From assembly GCA_026874595.1 (NCBI GenBank), contig CM049313.1:68688659-68752658 (forward strand): a stretch of 64,000 nt of DNA. Reading direction: 5' to 3'. This document shows, piece after piece, positions 33,230 to 46,300 of this stretch (the first letter of the stretch is position 1; every line of letters begins with the position of its first letter). A program made the translations under genes and the position numbers. A model generated the notes under the pieces. That model made no database searches and had not been told where the DNA came from. It saw only the letters and a program-made list of their open reading frames with translations. The DNA comes from Sipunculus nudus (Eukaryota > Annelida > Sipuncula > Golfingiida > Sipunculidae).

Positions 33230-35290
33230 TATTTTTTCGTGATATCGATACGCGATAACTACCGTACCGTATCGTCAGATAATGCATTGTTACAGCCCTA
33301 CTGCCTGATTTTAAAGTGTTATAATATTACAGTGTGTCTGTAAGATTTTTTTCCTGTTTTTTTTTATTCAAAGTTTAAAAAAATCAGATGATGCCAGTCT
33401 TAAAATGTGACTACCAGAATGTTATATTTCACTATAACCGGTCAATTCTGATTTCGTACGAATAATGATTGCATGGATTGACTTGGAAGTCGTTATATAC
33501 ACGATTATCCGTCTTGAAAGCCTTGAGTTTGAAGCGTGTGTCGCTAATCCATTATTCCTAATCATATCAAGCTAAAATTTAATGTGAAATGAATTTATTG
33601 TTTGACCCAGGCCTACATCTTGGCCATCAATGAAGTTTGAACACAATCAGGCCGAGTAACCACCCCCCCCCCCCCACCCCGTCTAATCAGGAATGTACTC
33701 CTTTTATGGGACGTGGTACTACTGCTTATAGGATAAATGATTGCTAATGCGTATAAATGCTAATTACAAACTTCCTTTCTAGTCAAATCTCTTCCTCGTA
33801 TGTTTGTACATTGGGGGGGGGGGGGGGGGGTATGTGTCAGTAACACATTTGACACGGTTTAATGGTGTTATGGAGGTTAAACCATGATTTATAACCCCCG
33901 AATCCAGTTTACCTCTACAATTCAGCATTTGTTTATAATTTGGAACAAACCAGCATTTTTTTCTAATACAATGTCGACAGGAAATCTTTCGGGAAATACA
34001 TGTAGATACATGTATATATGTATAAGCAGACGTCAGCATGCACTGCTAATTATGCTATATATATAGATAGCTTAGCCTACATACTAGACTCCCTCATGAT
34101 CATGATATCAGAGAGATACACTGCTTGTAAGCCTTCCAGATATTAATATACGCGAATCTTTGATACCATGTCGTCACGGAACGGTGCTTTAAAATAAGCG
34201 TTGTAATGACGTCAGACCAATTAAAGTTTAATCATTCCCACACGTCCAAAAATACTCCGTGTGTTGTTATTCAGTACAATGGTTAGTTAATGGATACATA
34301 GAACTATTAAACGTATAATATACATGAGATTGCGCACGTTAATAGTTTCTTCACTCGAATCTATTACTTTTGACTACTAAAGGACACGCCGTAGCGGAAT
34401 AACAAAAATATGCACAGATGGTCTTTGTTCTAAATTATGGTGCATACCGAAATGGGCGTATATCAAGGTTTATGGAAAGAAATCAAGGCGGTAAAATTAT
34501 TTAAATTGGTGAGAGTGGTATCAGACCTAATTGATGACTAAATAACGTGAAGACGATTAAACAAGTGTGCGAGTTATGATGTAATACTTCATTCCATAAA
34601 GAAAGGGCAAAATAGAATTACTTGGATATAGGCACTTGACAGCTCTCTCCTGTAACTAATTTATACAGGTAAAAAAAAATAAAAATAAAAAAATGAAACG
34701 AACATTGAAACAAGAAGATGGACGATTGCATTTACTACTGAACCTATTGCGCCATCTCTCGGCCCTCTAACATTAAAGAGTCTACGACCAGCGTACTGGC
34801 AAGTTAGGCTTACCAGAGCCTGCTGGGTCGTGTAGTCGCGGTTAAATTGAATTTTGATTATTTAATAAAAAATTGAGACATGATTTATTCCTGGCCACTT
34901 GGATTATATATGTACTTATTTATATGCATAAGTGAACAACTTATCTAAATGCACAACGTACGGTTACACACCTCATTTTCCCATGTTCCTTTTTCCAGAC
35001 ATTTAGCCTGAGCCATCAGTAAACAGAGTTCGAGTTGCGAATCCTCCTGGTGAAAAATAAAATTTGTTCCAATCAGTGCCCATTATCTATTCAGATTATA
35101 GATAATGATCAGAGAAAATGAATATGTTATTTTCATAGCGACTGGATTTTTAGAGCATTAATTATTATTTACAGTTTACATATAACAGATCCGGAAAGCC
35201 AATATATTTCATGATATGGCCATCATGCCACGCAGTTTCAGACAAATCCAACTGTAGTGCAGCTTAAATCGACGAGCTTCGTGATTAGTT
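33230..35290. other. Intergenic, no gene seen
   Basis: Contains C/G homopolymer runs (about 33661-33675 and 33812-33830) and AT-rich sequence. No recognised coding or element sequence. Confidence 0.5.
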
Positions 35291-35298
35291 AATTAATT

Positions 35299-35565
35299 AT
35301 TATAAAAGAACATATATTGGCGCCCTCCGAGCTAAATTTATTATAGACACATTTGCCACAAGTATATACTACATGTTTACTAAAGCAAACTGTGTTTCAT
35401 ATGAATGAATGTTACTTCCGTCAAACCTGATTAAATTATCAATTATTAAAGTATATGTATTGGCGCCCTCAGAGTTAAATTTACTATGGACACATTCGAC
35501 ACATGTAAATATGCTAAAGCAAACTAATTTTCATATGATTGATCGTTACTTCCGTCAAACCTACG
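35299..35565 (+). repeat. Two-unit tandem duplication (about 130-145 bp)
   Basis: About 35299-35430 and 35440-35565 share TTGGCGCCCTC, the GAGTTAAATTTACTATGGACAC type segment, ATGCTAAAGCAAACT and GTTACTTCCGTCAAACCT in the same order. Confidence 0.75.
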
Positions 35566-35824
35566 TTGAGCTGTTGTGCATATCATGCACATACTTGATA
35601 ACAATTTTATCCTTGTTATCAAGGAGTTATGTAGTATATAAACATAAGGAAACAATGTAGTATTAGCTTCGGATGGTTTAAAGGGACCTTTATAACCGTG
35701 ACAGGCAAATACGCGGAGTTATAAGAGGTATCGATCAACATATTTGCAAGAAAATCGTCGATTTCACCAGGATTGAATTACCAATTGAATGGTTTCTTGC
35801 ATCCCATAGTCTACTGAACAGATA

Positions 35825-36053
35825 CAGTGGCGGATACAGGATCTCAGAAATAGGGGGGGGGGGGGTGGCATATGTTTACAAGTATGATGGGAGTGAAGGT
35901 AAACTTTATATCTCTCATTTGCAGAAATATGGGAAAGAAAACTACAGATAACGTAGAATCCAGGGTTATTACAAGCGTATCTTATATTATTTCCAAGCTT
36001 AGTTGGGCGACAAAGAGGAGGGCGCTGCCCCTGCGGCAACCCTCCGCCCCTAT
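35825..36053. mobile_element. MITE-like fragment with poly-G core
   Basis: Starts CAGTGGCGGATACAGG and ends with a CCTCCGCCCCTAT stretch whose complement resembles the start. A run of about 13 G lies inside. Short GGCGGA-type ends are seen in hAT-like MITEs. No clear target duplication. Confidence 0.35.
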
Positions 36054-36699
36054 GATATTACTTTCCATGGCTGGCCAAATCAACACGCATCAAATACAGC
36101 TTGCTGCCATCTGGCGGTCATTTTTATAATTATCCAATCTGCGAAAGCCTAAGATGTACGAGACATCATCCTTCGAATTAATATGTAATGTGATAATTAT
36201 TTTGTTGTTAGTTCCGTTTGTAATTAACTCTAAAATCTTAATAAAAAAAATAAAAAACATTAGAAATAGAGTTTTTTTTTATTTTTGTTTTGGCTCGTCT
36301 TGACCTCTGGGCGAATGATTCATTTCTACTACCATGTATCCTGGTTCACGTATCCTTATTTGTTTCCAAATTATGCCGATCACACATATAAATATCATAT
36401 GACGTTTTCCAGGTATTTCCTTGTATAAGTTAACTGTTTCCGTGCAATATGGTATTCCGCGAAGAGGATTACTATGCTAGCTTTAAACGATAACAAATTA
36501 CATTCTCATTACCACAGGCTTATTTAGTTCATCCTGTTTTTGTTTTTATAACCCTATAGGCTCAAATGTGTATCCTGTCACAACAAGAACTGAGTGAGTT
36601 TACATTGGATAATGGGCGTCAATATTTATATTTATATATAGATGTAGTTCATAGCTGACAGGGAGAGAGCTGTGTTTTTGTCCTTGGAAGATTGAAAGG

Positions 36700-36851
36700 T
36701 AAGTTGTAAAACAGGTTAATTTAGATAAGTTGTCGGAGACTACATACGCACCTCCTAAAGGGTAATACTCAAATTTTACAGAGTGATTCGCAGAAAATGG
36801 TGTGTCACGGTTCATCAGCTCTATTGCTTGGTCACAAGGCAAAAGCGGCAT
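36700..36851 (-). other. Isolated exon-like open frame, unrecognised
   Basis: Preceded on the minus strand by an acceptor-like TATTAG. The frame reads PCDQAIELMNRDTPFSANHS and then EYYPLGGAYVVSDNLSKLT, of balanced composition unlike the surrounding AT-rich frames. No family recognised and no partner exon found. It may be a lone exon of an unrelated gene, a pseudogene piece or chance. Confidence 0.25.
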
Positions 36852-37415
36852 CTAATACCACTGAATGGCTCTGGTGCTAAATTTAAAAAAAATGTCTGAT
36901 CTAACAACGGTGTAGAAGCCTTAACATTAAAGACTCTGATACTGATTAACTCCAATAATAAAAAAATGGCAATATCTCATATCCGTGGATGTTATTCTAT
37001 AACCTCCGCAAAATATAATAGAAATACCATTTTTGAGCAAACTTGCTACATGAAAAAATATTAACAATGATGAGAAAACAACACCTCTCTACCTTGCGGG
37101 TGTATGAATTTAACACCAAATGCTTCTATTACATTGCAGGATTGCCGGGTCTATATAGGCCTACATATAATTTATTTTGGTGGAAGACGGTTACATTCCC
37201 CCAGAAAGGCGGTACTGTGTTATGTGCGAATAATGGGCTTGGGTCAATGGATAATGGACTTCAATATATGATCTGGTTATTTCATACCAAAATAAACATC
37301 GTGAGAGTAACTAATGAACTATAAATAAAAGTATATTTGTATAATGTGCTATGTTGTTAAGAGTTAATTATATAACTGGTGCACGTTGTGTTTATTTTAA
37401 TTTATAGAGTAAAGA

Positions 37416-40363
37416 ATGTTACTCACCGGATGTCGTGCGAGATTCTCCATCCTTGCGTCCCTCATCACCACAGGTAAGTCTGAACCTGGGACAGGATTAT
37501 TTATGGATATTTTGGTTTGAAATAAGATCCATATATATATATACGGGTCGTTATTTTGAGGAGGTTACGCGAGGTTTTACTGTATTTATATATAAATATT
37601 AGGGAAGAGCAGTATGTGTATGTTTTATTGTAGCTTTATATATCTTTTTGCGGTCTTTAATTGTGGATTTTCACCTAGAAATCACATCGAAATCAAAGGA
37701 TGAAAATTCAGGCCAACAATAAAAAGTACACACACATTCAAAGAAACATTCAAATACACAATGTAGATGAACTCTTAGGTACTACCATGAACAATGGTAT
37801 ATGCATTTGATATTATTCCTCAGACCTTTCAATCACAATTGTTCACGCATTTTTATTATTGAATGGTTATCGATTTCCAAGAAATGACGGACGTTTTAAA
37901 AAGCTAAAACCCCTTCAACGACTTCTCATAGAATGAGCATCCCTTTTTTCCATGTGTCTCTCTTCACTTAATTACAGTCTTAGTTTTAATAGGATTGGGT
38001 CAGTCAGTGCCAGTCTTAAATTTCCGTACCGGAGACAGAGCCTGCCTGCATTGCCGTCCAGCAACAGATGTTCTGAAGATAGTACTGGAAAAACGGAGCC
38101 TCTTGAGTGACACTTGGTCGGAGCTAGGTCGATATGTCTTGTCAGGCCACTTCTCTGGACGGGTCAAGGGATTGACGTACACTGATTGGATATTTTGTTT
38201 TAAGAATGTCACCAAAGAGCACTCTGGCTTGTATCGCTGTTTGATGGATGTGTATAGTGAATCAGGCATAGAAAAAACTTTTTTCAACGTGTCGGTACAA
38301 GGTATGGTTGGTTTAAATTTATCTAATCCCCCAAAAATATCGTGTAAAAATTCAATATACTCACATTAATGCAAAGACCAGCGCTTGTAAACTAAGATTA
38401 TATCAATCAGGTACTTTTTGAGTAAAGTGTGTATCTTAAAGACTATAATTAATAAAAAATGAAAATTAAACATGATTTAAGGGATGCTGCACACTTTGTC
38501 CTACATTGACTGAATAATCGTGGAGGTTGGGTAAATATCAGTATAGGTGATGCTACATATGTTACATTGACGTGATTCCCTTTTTGTGGAAAACAATTTT
38601 AGTAGTTAGGCTTCTCTGACATATCTAATCTTAATTTACAGACCGCACAGACCTGCTTGATATCCGAAATGAGACGCTGAGAGGCAAGAATTCATTTTGC
38701 TTTTATAAACTTTTTATTTTACTTATTTTACTTTGATAGGCATGGTTTTTACACAATCTATTTTTTCCTGACAATGGTGCTGTCTTTTCTTCTGTATGTG
38801 ATTATTGTTAACAATTGTACTGTAACAAGGTCTTTGTTTTCTGTCATTTATGCCAGATTCATAAATATATTCACTGCTTACATTTACATGTATCTGCGAG
38901 CAATTACATAGAATGAAACGAATGAACAAGTTACACTGTCCCCCTGGTTTTTCTTTGTATTTTTTTCGCATCATGTTGTGGTTTCACCAAAGATGTTCCA
39001 TCCTTCAATGCCGACCAAGTTTTTCTAAATTTTATGTGACCTATATGTGCGAATCCTAAAGAAGTTAATTTATTATAAAATCTCTGGTAAGCTGTTACAT
39101 ATTTTTATTGCGATACATCTATAGATCCCGCAACGGAAGATGAAAAAAGCAGTGTCGTCAAGGTGGCTACAGGTAAATTGAAACTTTATATAAATACAAA
39201 ATGGTTACATTTATTACATCGTTCCTAAGAACATCCATGAGCCAACATTTCCGATAACCCGGCTGTAACATTATGATAATTTTATATTCTTATGTTTTAT
39301 ATTGATCCTGTATACAAATAATCGGTTATTAGTGATCTCTTAATTATTCCCATATGTTCGTTATCTTTGCATTAAAACGATGCTCCTCTTCACTCTGTTC
39401 GAATTTCGTTAAATATATATTTTGTTTTCGGTTTGTTGTCAATATGCGTTTAAGGGGAAATCCGATGTATTAGACATGTAGTCACATTCTAATACATAAT
39501 TATTGTATGTTTGATTTTAGATCCTGGGAAAAGGACTGTGTTCATAGTTGCTGCGACAGTAACCTCAGTTGGTCTCTGTTTTGGATTGGTCTTCATGGCT
39601 TTTACAGTTTTGCCATGTAAGTCTTGATAAATAATCCAAACCTCGTAGTGAAATGTCAAAGATTTTCTGTAACATTCTTAACGATATTGAAGATAATCTT
39701 AGAAACTTGAAGCATGAGAGATCCCCTACAACAAGGATTTAATGACAGAACTCTGACGGATTTGCATGGGCACCATAAATCAATAGAGAAATATCGTTCG
39801 TTCTGGCAATCTTTGGACATTTTAGCTTGATAAGAGTGATCACATAAAGTGACAGGACACAGCTAAACTTAGAAAATAATTCTCTCCTGTGCAAAACGGC
39901 AAGTCGTAGACAAGAGCAGGAACAGTGAAACTGACAGAATTCCTGCGCCTTCTCACTGGATACCATAGGCAATGGTAGCATGTCGGAAAAAAAGTAGTTA
40001 AAGGCGTTCGAGGGCTGCTGAAGATTTCTTTTGGACAATGTATTTGTTCTTTAATGATCCCAGCGCTAGCTGTAGCATTGTCACTTAACGTTGTTGAAAC
40101 AAACCTTTTTCAAATGCAAAGTATATAAAAATTCCTTATCTGATTTTATCTAATTTTCTGTCCTATATACGTATAAATGAGGCACATTGAATATGGATAA
40201 TAAATCGAAGGTTTTGCTCCTTTAAGTTTTGGAAAGGAAGAAGAGCGGAGTCAATGATGAAACAACTCGGCAAAACGACGACCCTTGCACTTCCGAGACC
40301 CAGGTGTCACAAGGTATAACTGGTAGCGCAAGAACAAATCGATCTGAACTCATTAGACATTAA
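37416..40363 (+). CDS. Single-Ig-domain type I membrane protein
   Basis: Six exons join in frame to 235 codons including the stop: 37416-37473, 37978-38301, 38642-38683, 39125-39172, 39521-39616 and 40227-40363. Every intron is phase 1, typical of extracellular-module genes. The start MLLTGCRARFSILASLITTV and following LVLIGLGQS form a signal peptide (about 1-28). Exon 2 encodes a V-type Ig fold with Cys42/Cys45, the HSGLYRC motif (Cys107) and an extra Cys93. Short polar exons make a stalk, exon 5 a membrane segment (about 163-187, VFIVAATVTSVGLCFGLVF), and exon 6 a polar 45-residue tail. N-glycosylation sites include NVT (Asn96). The intron after 38683 has a GC donor. The end is taken as TAA 40363, but a donor (CAAG|GTATAAC) at 40314 could allow another exon. 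It is likely a cell-surface receptor or adhesion molecule; no ortholog recognised. Confidence 0.72.
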
Positions 40364-43300
40364 TGGTTAATTAGCATGGGCGGCAAGGCCCAAATGGATA
40401 CCGGGAAGTTTCCCGGTGGGCTGATGGTATACTCAAAATATTGATGCCAGATGGTGTGGGCAAAATATTGATACCGGCTTTCTGATGGTGTTAAGTTTGG
40501 GCAGCAGCTAGGTCTACGCAATTCTAAACAGTAATTGTAATTAGAATTTGAAACAAAGTATCATTTTCTATGAACAGTTTATTTCTTATTAAACATCATT
40601 CAATTTATTTATATTCTGCTCACAGGGGGATACACAATTCACGTTCATCGTTATTATCAACACATATTTTACCCAGCTAACGTTCATTTCAGGTGTCATG
40701 TTTTATTTTCTTTGTGTGATGTAAAATATTTTCAAAGCTTTAAGGTATATAATTAAGCAATTAATTCCAGTGTATACATCAGTGTGAACGCGGAACAGGT
40801 GGAAAAAGAAGGATGAGCTAAATATATATGTACCTAATGACCGACGTAACAGGAGGGAAATTACCGAAACAAGTTTGTAAAAGCCCATCCGCGTACATAA
40901 ACAATCGTGTCGACCATATATTCCTTCATTGCCTATTTAACTCATTCGGTCACGGAAACTGGAGCACAATTTATTCCAGGAAGCTCTAATCAGTTATTTC
41001 AGGATCATACCAATTATATTTGTTTGATTTGAGCATTTGCAAATGGTGTTTGCGAATAAAATATTTGCCTTATCCACTTGTATAGTTTTCCCCAGATCGC
41101 CAATGAACAGATGGTGTCAACAGTAACCCATATAGCTAATGGTAATAAATACCTCAGCAAAGTATGTGTTATATTACATTTATAAAAAAACAAGACGTGT
41201 GGTATAGAGAATTTGTAGAATGTATAAACGACATTCGCGCACTGGGATTATCCCTGTGTATTGTGTAGCATTATAAATTTCTCGGAAGATATTTAGTTTT
41301 TAATGGTTTTACATATAATTATAGATGGACAGTTCCTATGAGGATAAATTACATGCCAAGGTTCATCCAGTTCGAATACATGTAATTTAACGTAATTAAC
41401 CAGAGGAATTCCAGCATAATAATAAATAAATGCTGAGTAAGTTAGTTTGAAGTAATAAAGACTATTTTACTCTACTTTATATCGTTAATGCGAAAATAAT
41501 ATCTACTTTTGCAGGGTATCACAAAAAGAGCTTACTTTATTAAAAAAAGCCTCCTGGAGGAGAAACGTATTATGTTGAAACAGGGAAATAATCGATCATA
41601 TTTAGTGATTAAGTTCAATTTCCAATTTTAAATTGTTCAAGGACATTGTGCAAAAAAATAATTACCACGTTTGTAACCTTGACCTTGATAAACCTAGTCC
41701 TATTTGTAATCCTGTCCTTGATTATTCTTGTCTTGTCGTGACCTCTTCTTTGTTTTCTTCCCAGTTTGTTTCCCAGTCAGAGTGTGTGTTACCCTCGGCA
41801 AGTCAACGTTGGTATGACTACGCTGGTACATCACTGGTTCCTTCCGGAAAGACCCGAGTTTGCATGTCACACATCATTCCATCTCCAGTTCCCTTAGTGA
41901 CATATGCTGCAATTAAGTAGGGCGGGGTCTAATCCAGTACTATAAACAGTGCTCCTCGAAGATTATTATAAGGCTCTGATTGAAAGTCCGACATGGGCAC
42001 ATTCCTATTACTATCAGATTCTATCAACCCACCCTTCTAGCCTCTAGGGAATCGTCTCAGTACGGCACGCTGATTGATGTACTCGGTGTTGTTGCCAGGT
42101 TGATAGATATTAGAGCTACCTTTCACCCCTCTTTCACTACATTGGACCATTAAACTGTTACTCCCTATATCACAATGGACAACCCCTAGGAATTAGCCTT
42201 GACCCTTGAGGAGAATGAGTGGGACTTTCCAATTTGGACTGACCTTTTTCCGCCATTTTTGTAATTTATATTTTGTTTTATCTGTGGGGGAAATCATAAA
42301 GTGTTATCGGTGTGAGCGTCATTCAGTCATTAAGACAGGATACTCTGTCTGTATCTGTCAATAACCTTTGTACCAGAATACAGAGAGCGAATGTTTATGT
42401 CAGACTGTATACCCGATTTATATTATTTCAGGGTCAAGTTGTCTCGCAAGTGATAGCGGATGGTAAGATCTCTGAAGAAAAAATCGTTCATATACATCAA
42501 TACAATGTATACCTGCCAGTCAACAACTCCCCCCCCCCCCCCCGCCCCAATGGTTTACTGGTCTGTCGTGTCATAATCGGTCATGGTAATTGTAAGGCCA
42601 AAAAATAAAAGTTATGGTTCTCAGGCACCGCCCGCGTCAATTTTAACCCCCCCCCCCCCCCCCATTAAACATTTTACTTTGATTTTCATCTTTCAAGAGG
42701 ATAAATTAATACAATTTTGATACGATTTGCTTTTTTTATGTAGTGCTTTTACCTGTTTAGCAAAAAAAATGGGTTTTTTTCGAGCTTTTCGCTGATCATA
42801 TTTATCGAAACATACAGGAAAGGTCAAAAATAAAATACCGCCCGCCCGCAGTGGTAAAAAAAAATGCTTGAGAACCAAACCTTTTTATTTTTTTGGCCTA
42901 AATCCAATTTTAAAAGAATAATCTTTCGCTACTCGTCACAGATAATGTCATCATCTTGCCCAAGATCAGATGTAGCAGACACTTGAAACATTATCTTCTT
43001 ATGAACATACTGAGGAAACGTGGAACACTGGGCGAAATTGAAGTACAGTGTATATAAGAGGGTATTAAAGTTGTCGTGGAGTTATTTCATTCAATGTTTA
43101 AATTTAACATTTGAGAGACAGAGAAATGCACGAAGAAGAGGCTTGCCGACTTAACAAATAACTCGAGTCAACTATTATTTTCTATTATTTTATGTAGATG
43201 AAAAATAAATGAAATAACGTTATATCCCAGTAAATATACTTCCAGCCTACCATGCTTGGATAACTTGGGTAACTTAGCAGTTTTCTCTTAAATTCATGAT

Positions 43301-44216
43301 TTAATTAACTCAGAAGCCTCCCTAGTTATATCCTTAATTGTCAGGGTTTTTAATGTGTTGCCCGGTTGGTTATTGCACAGCAAATATTTTTATAAACATT
43401 ACATTCACTAAGATAGAGCGGCAGTAATACCATAAGGTGTGTTAAAGAATACTAATTCGTAAAGCGTAAGATACATTTCAATATTACCAGGTTAAGATTT
43501 TTGAAAAATAGATATCTTAGGTTTGCCACTTTCATCTTCTTTCTGAAAAAAAAAATTATGTTTCACTTTAATCTGGTCTGATGATAATAACTCTTAGGAC
43601 ATGAAAGATCAGTAAAGGTACTACATGTACCTCATATCCACAAAAAAAGAAAAAAATCCACTCCTTGTGAAAAAAAATGGGATTTAAATCTTTTCGTGAT
43701 ATATTTAACATTAATATATGAACTATACAACATGGTTTTTTAGTTGATTTGTTGCAACAAAATGTATATAGGAATATTTACCAGGTTTACTCCCATCTTC
43801 GCTAGTAAAACTGTAGTATACGCCGATTTAGAGTTTTTCTAAATACGTCAATGTTTATGTTAAAGCATCTAAATATTGTGTTAAGGGTAGTACTATTCAC
43901 CGGCATGTGAATTCGAAGTGTATATTTCAATATCCTTGCTTATATATTTATTTCGTTATACTTTAAATTTTGTCATGTTAAACCACCAATCTTTTGTCCA
44001 GGAGCTAACATGACACAGATTTAAGAAAGTTCTTTAAAATTTAAATTATCATTGTAAAATGTTAGATTCAAGTCAATAAGACAAAAACACCAAAAAAGTC
44101 ATAACACAACTTTGTAATTACAGAAGTTTGAAATGATTATATAATTTTCTTAACAATGTAATCCTTGTCGAGGTAAAACAACTTTAGTAAATGTGTCATG
44201 TTTGAAATGGTATCGT
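40364..44216. other. Mostly non-coding stretch after the Ig gene
   Basis: A possible polyadenylation AATAAA lies at 41055-41060. Two long C-runs lie at about 42529-42543 and 42647-42663. Open frames at 41633-41920 and 42312-42608 show no family likeness and lack matching exons. Confidence 0.45.
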
Positions 44217-44480
44217 TTAAAGGGGCCCAATCACCTATCTGACCTTTATAAACTAATTTATTTTTTTCTTTGTTATAAAAATAGCCAGAAAATGGGATAT
44301 CGCCGAACACAGGATACTTGTTTCATTTATATCAACGTGTTCATAATATTTTTGGGCCAGCCAAAATAATCAAAAAGAGCATTTGGCAGCAAGTCCATAA
44401 AGCCAGAGTTTTGCAAATGGCGTTTTGCAACAAGTGACCTTTCTACCTCCGCATATATGCAACTTACCATCTAAGGTTAC
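44217..44480 (-). repeat. Dispersed repeat family, copy 1 (minus orientation)
   Basis: Read on the minus strand it shares GCGGAGGT, a TTGCAAAACGCCATTTGCAAA segment and a stretch ending GATTGGGCCCCTTT with copies at about 46040-46290 and 55900-56270. Non-coding. Confidence 0.55.
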
Positions 44481-44925
44481 ATGTTTTTCCCGTTTGTCAA
44501 CATTGCTGTGTTTACAAACATATTGTTGATAAGCAAATTCATACATCCTTCACGAAGGCCTTATGAGAATATATAGGAACAATCAAAATTACCCTTAGAT
44601 CATTTATATATACACAGAGGAAGCCAGATATCACATAAATTCTTTTGTAAAAGGTAAGCGAATGGGCACCTTTAAACTTTCACTGGATATGTCACCTTTG
44701 TCCGAAAATCCCATTGAAACATTGTTCAAAATACTCTAATAATACTCAATACTACCTTTTCGAAACATATATTATACAAGTAATGTCACATTATTGCTGC
44801 ATTTGTTGACAAATATTTATGAATAAATCACAAGAGGCCTTATTTGTAATACCAAGGAACTGAGTGGATTATGCTACACAGATGTTTATATACACAATAC
44901 CAATAATCAACCATTAATGTAATAA
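44481..44925. other. Intergenic, no gene seen
   Basis: AT-rich, no recognised element. Confidence 0.5.
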
Positions 44926-44928
44926 CTA

Positions 44929-45171
44929 CGTAATTAACTTCTCTTTAAATTCAGCCCTTGTCACACTAGCCGTTACACTGCTCTGGTGGTGGTCATGATA
45001 CATTCTATATATTTGATCCATCACAGTTACCGACTTTTCGTATATTGCGCACGGATCGATTATGCTTTTATAGAGACTGTGAGCTGAGTATTGCGGCCCT
45101 GAATATATAACTTGCCGAAAACCTCCGATTCTGGTGACAAGAGGATAATTAACCTTCAAGTCATCTTCATC
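44929..45171 (-). other. Probable terminal coding exon of an unrecognised gene
   Basis: On the minus strand an acceptor TGTCATTTAG lies directly before an open frame of about 81 codons that begins with DEDDLKVNYPLVTRIGGFRQ, continues through VIYSGPQYSAHSLYKS and SVTVMDQIYRMYHDHH, and ends KEKLIT and TAG. Composition is balanced and protein-like, in contrast to its surroundings. I do not recognise the family, and no upstream exon (to the right) was found within the window. It may be the last exon of a gene with a long intron, or a retained pseudogene exon. Confidence 0.4.
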
Positions 45172-46034
45172 TAAATGACATAAAATGTGATTAATAATAA
45201 TAATCCTGCAGGTGCAATATAGTACAGCTATCGTTGTCTATACTGCGAGTAATATGCGTGAAAAAAATAAATTATTTGTTGAGAACGAATTGATTCAATT
45301 TCTTTATTTTTTAATGAAATCGGCTTTTCATTTTCTTTTTACAATAAGGAGTCCGGGATTTCTCAAGCCTTTACACTAAAAGCACACAAACCTGTGAGAA
45401 GAGACCCATGTTTGCAATGAAATAATTGCTCCAAAAAATTTCAAGCTATTATTACATTATTACATTATTACAAGCTATTATATTATGTAATTTTGAGCAA
45501 ATGTAGTCATGGTTGTGGCGTTAATTGTGGGCTGTACAAGTTCTGTTTGTATCAGCCAGTGTGTACATACAAAACTAAAAGATGTAAACTCAAGAGCAGT
45601 CCGTTTACTTGAAAGCAAGTATAATAAGTAAATTCCTAGTAAATTTCCTGTTTGCCGGACACCAAGATAGCAGCCTGGGAGGGCATGCCTTTGTCAGCAT
45701 CAATAGACTATGAATCTCATCATCTTTAATATATGATACATATATCTGTGGCTAACACATTTTTGTTAACTAGTACCATACCACAATAAATATATGTTTC
45801 TTGAATCATTCACTATTTAAAGTTTAAAGCCAGCTATTCAGCTGCCTTGTCTGTTGAGAGTATGTGATTTCTGGCTTGGGCTCTTTTTTGCTGTGTGTAC
45901 ATAATGAATGAATGTTAGTTAATTCCTGCCTAAAAGGTTGGCCTATGTGACGAACTTTTCTATCTACGGGCTATTAGTGAACACAACACATGCTCCTATG
46001 TTGACAAAATCGTGTAACTGAAGGCGATTGGTTA
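45172..46034. other. Intergenic, no gene seen
   Basis: Holds a short ATTACATT tandem (about 45450-45490). The right part may belong to the dispersed repeat family. Confidence 0.45.
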
Positions 46035-46300
46035 CATGTAAGCGCGGAGGTTAAAGGCCACTTTTTGCAAGACGCTATTTGCAAAATGCAAAACTGCCAC
46101 CATATGTCCTTTTTGAGTGTGTTTGAATTATTTAAGTGGGCCACACATGTTATAAACAAGTAGATATAAACAAAAACAGTAGCTTGTAAACAACGGGGTC
46201 CGCGTTTTCAGACCTATTTTAGTAAAAGGTTAAAGTGATTATCTTTAGTTAATTGACGTCAGATATTGGAATATGCCCCTTTGACAAAACGTGGCACGAG
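46035..46300 (+). repeat. Dispersed repeat family, copy 2
   Basis: Shares GCGGAGGTTAAAGGCCACTT, ATTTGCAAAATGCAAAACT, CATGTTATAAACA and GATATAAACAAAA with copies 1 and 3. The related sequence may begin further left (about 45840), where AATTCCTGCC corresponds to AACTCCTGCC of copy 3. Confidence 0.55.

Noticed and set aside
37043-37324. 93-codon plus-strand frame just before the Ig gene
   Set aside because: No recognisable domain, and the Ig gene has its own signal-peptide exon downstream.
41633-41920. 95-codon frame (SQFVSQSECVLPSASQRWYD...) as a further exon of the Ig gene
   Set aside because: The phase does not match the phase-1 donor at 40314 with either visible acceptor, and no family likeness was seen.
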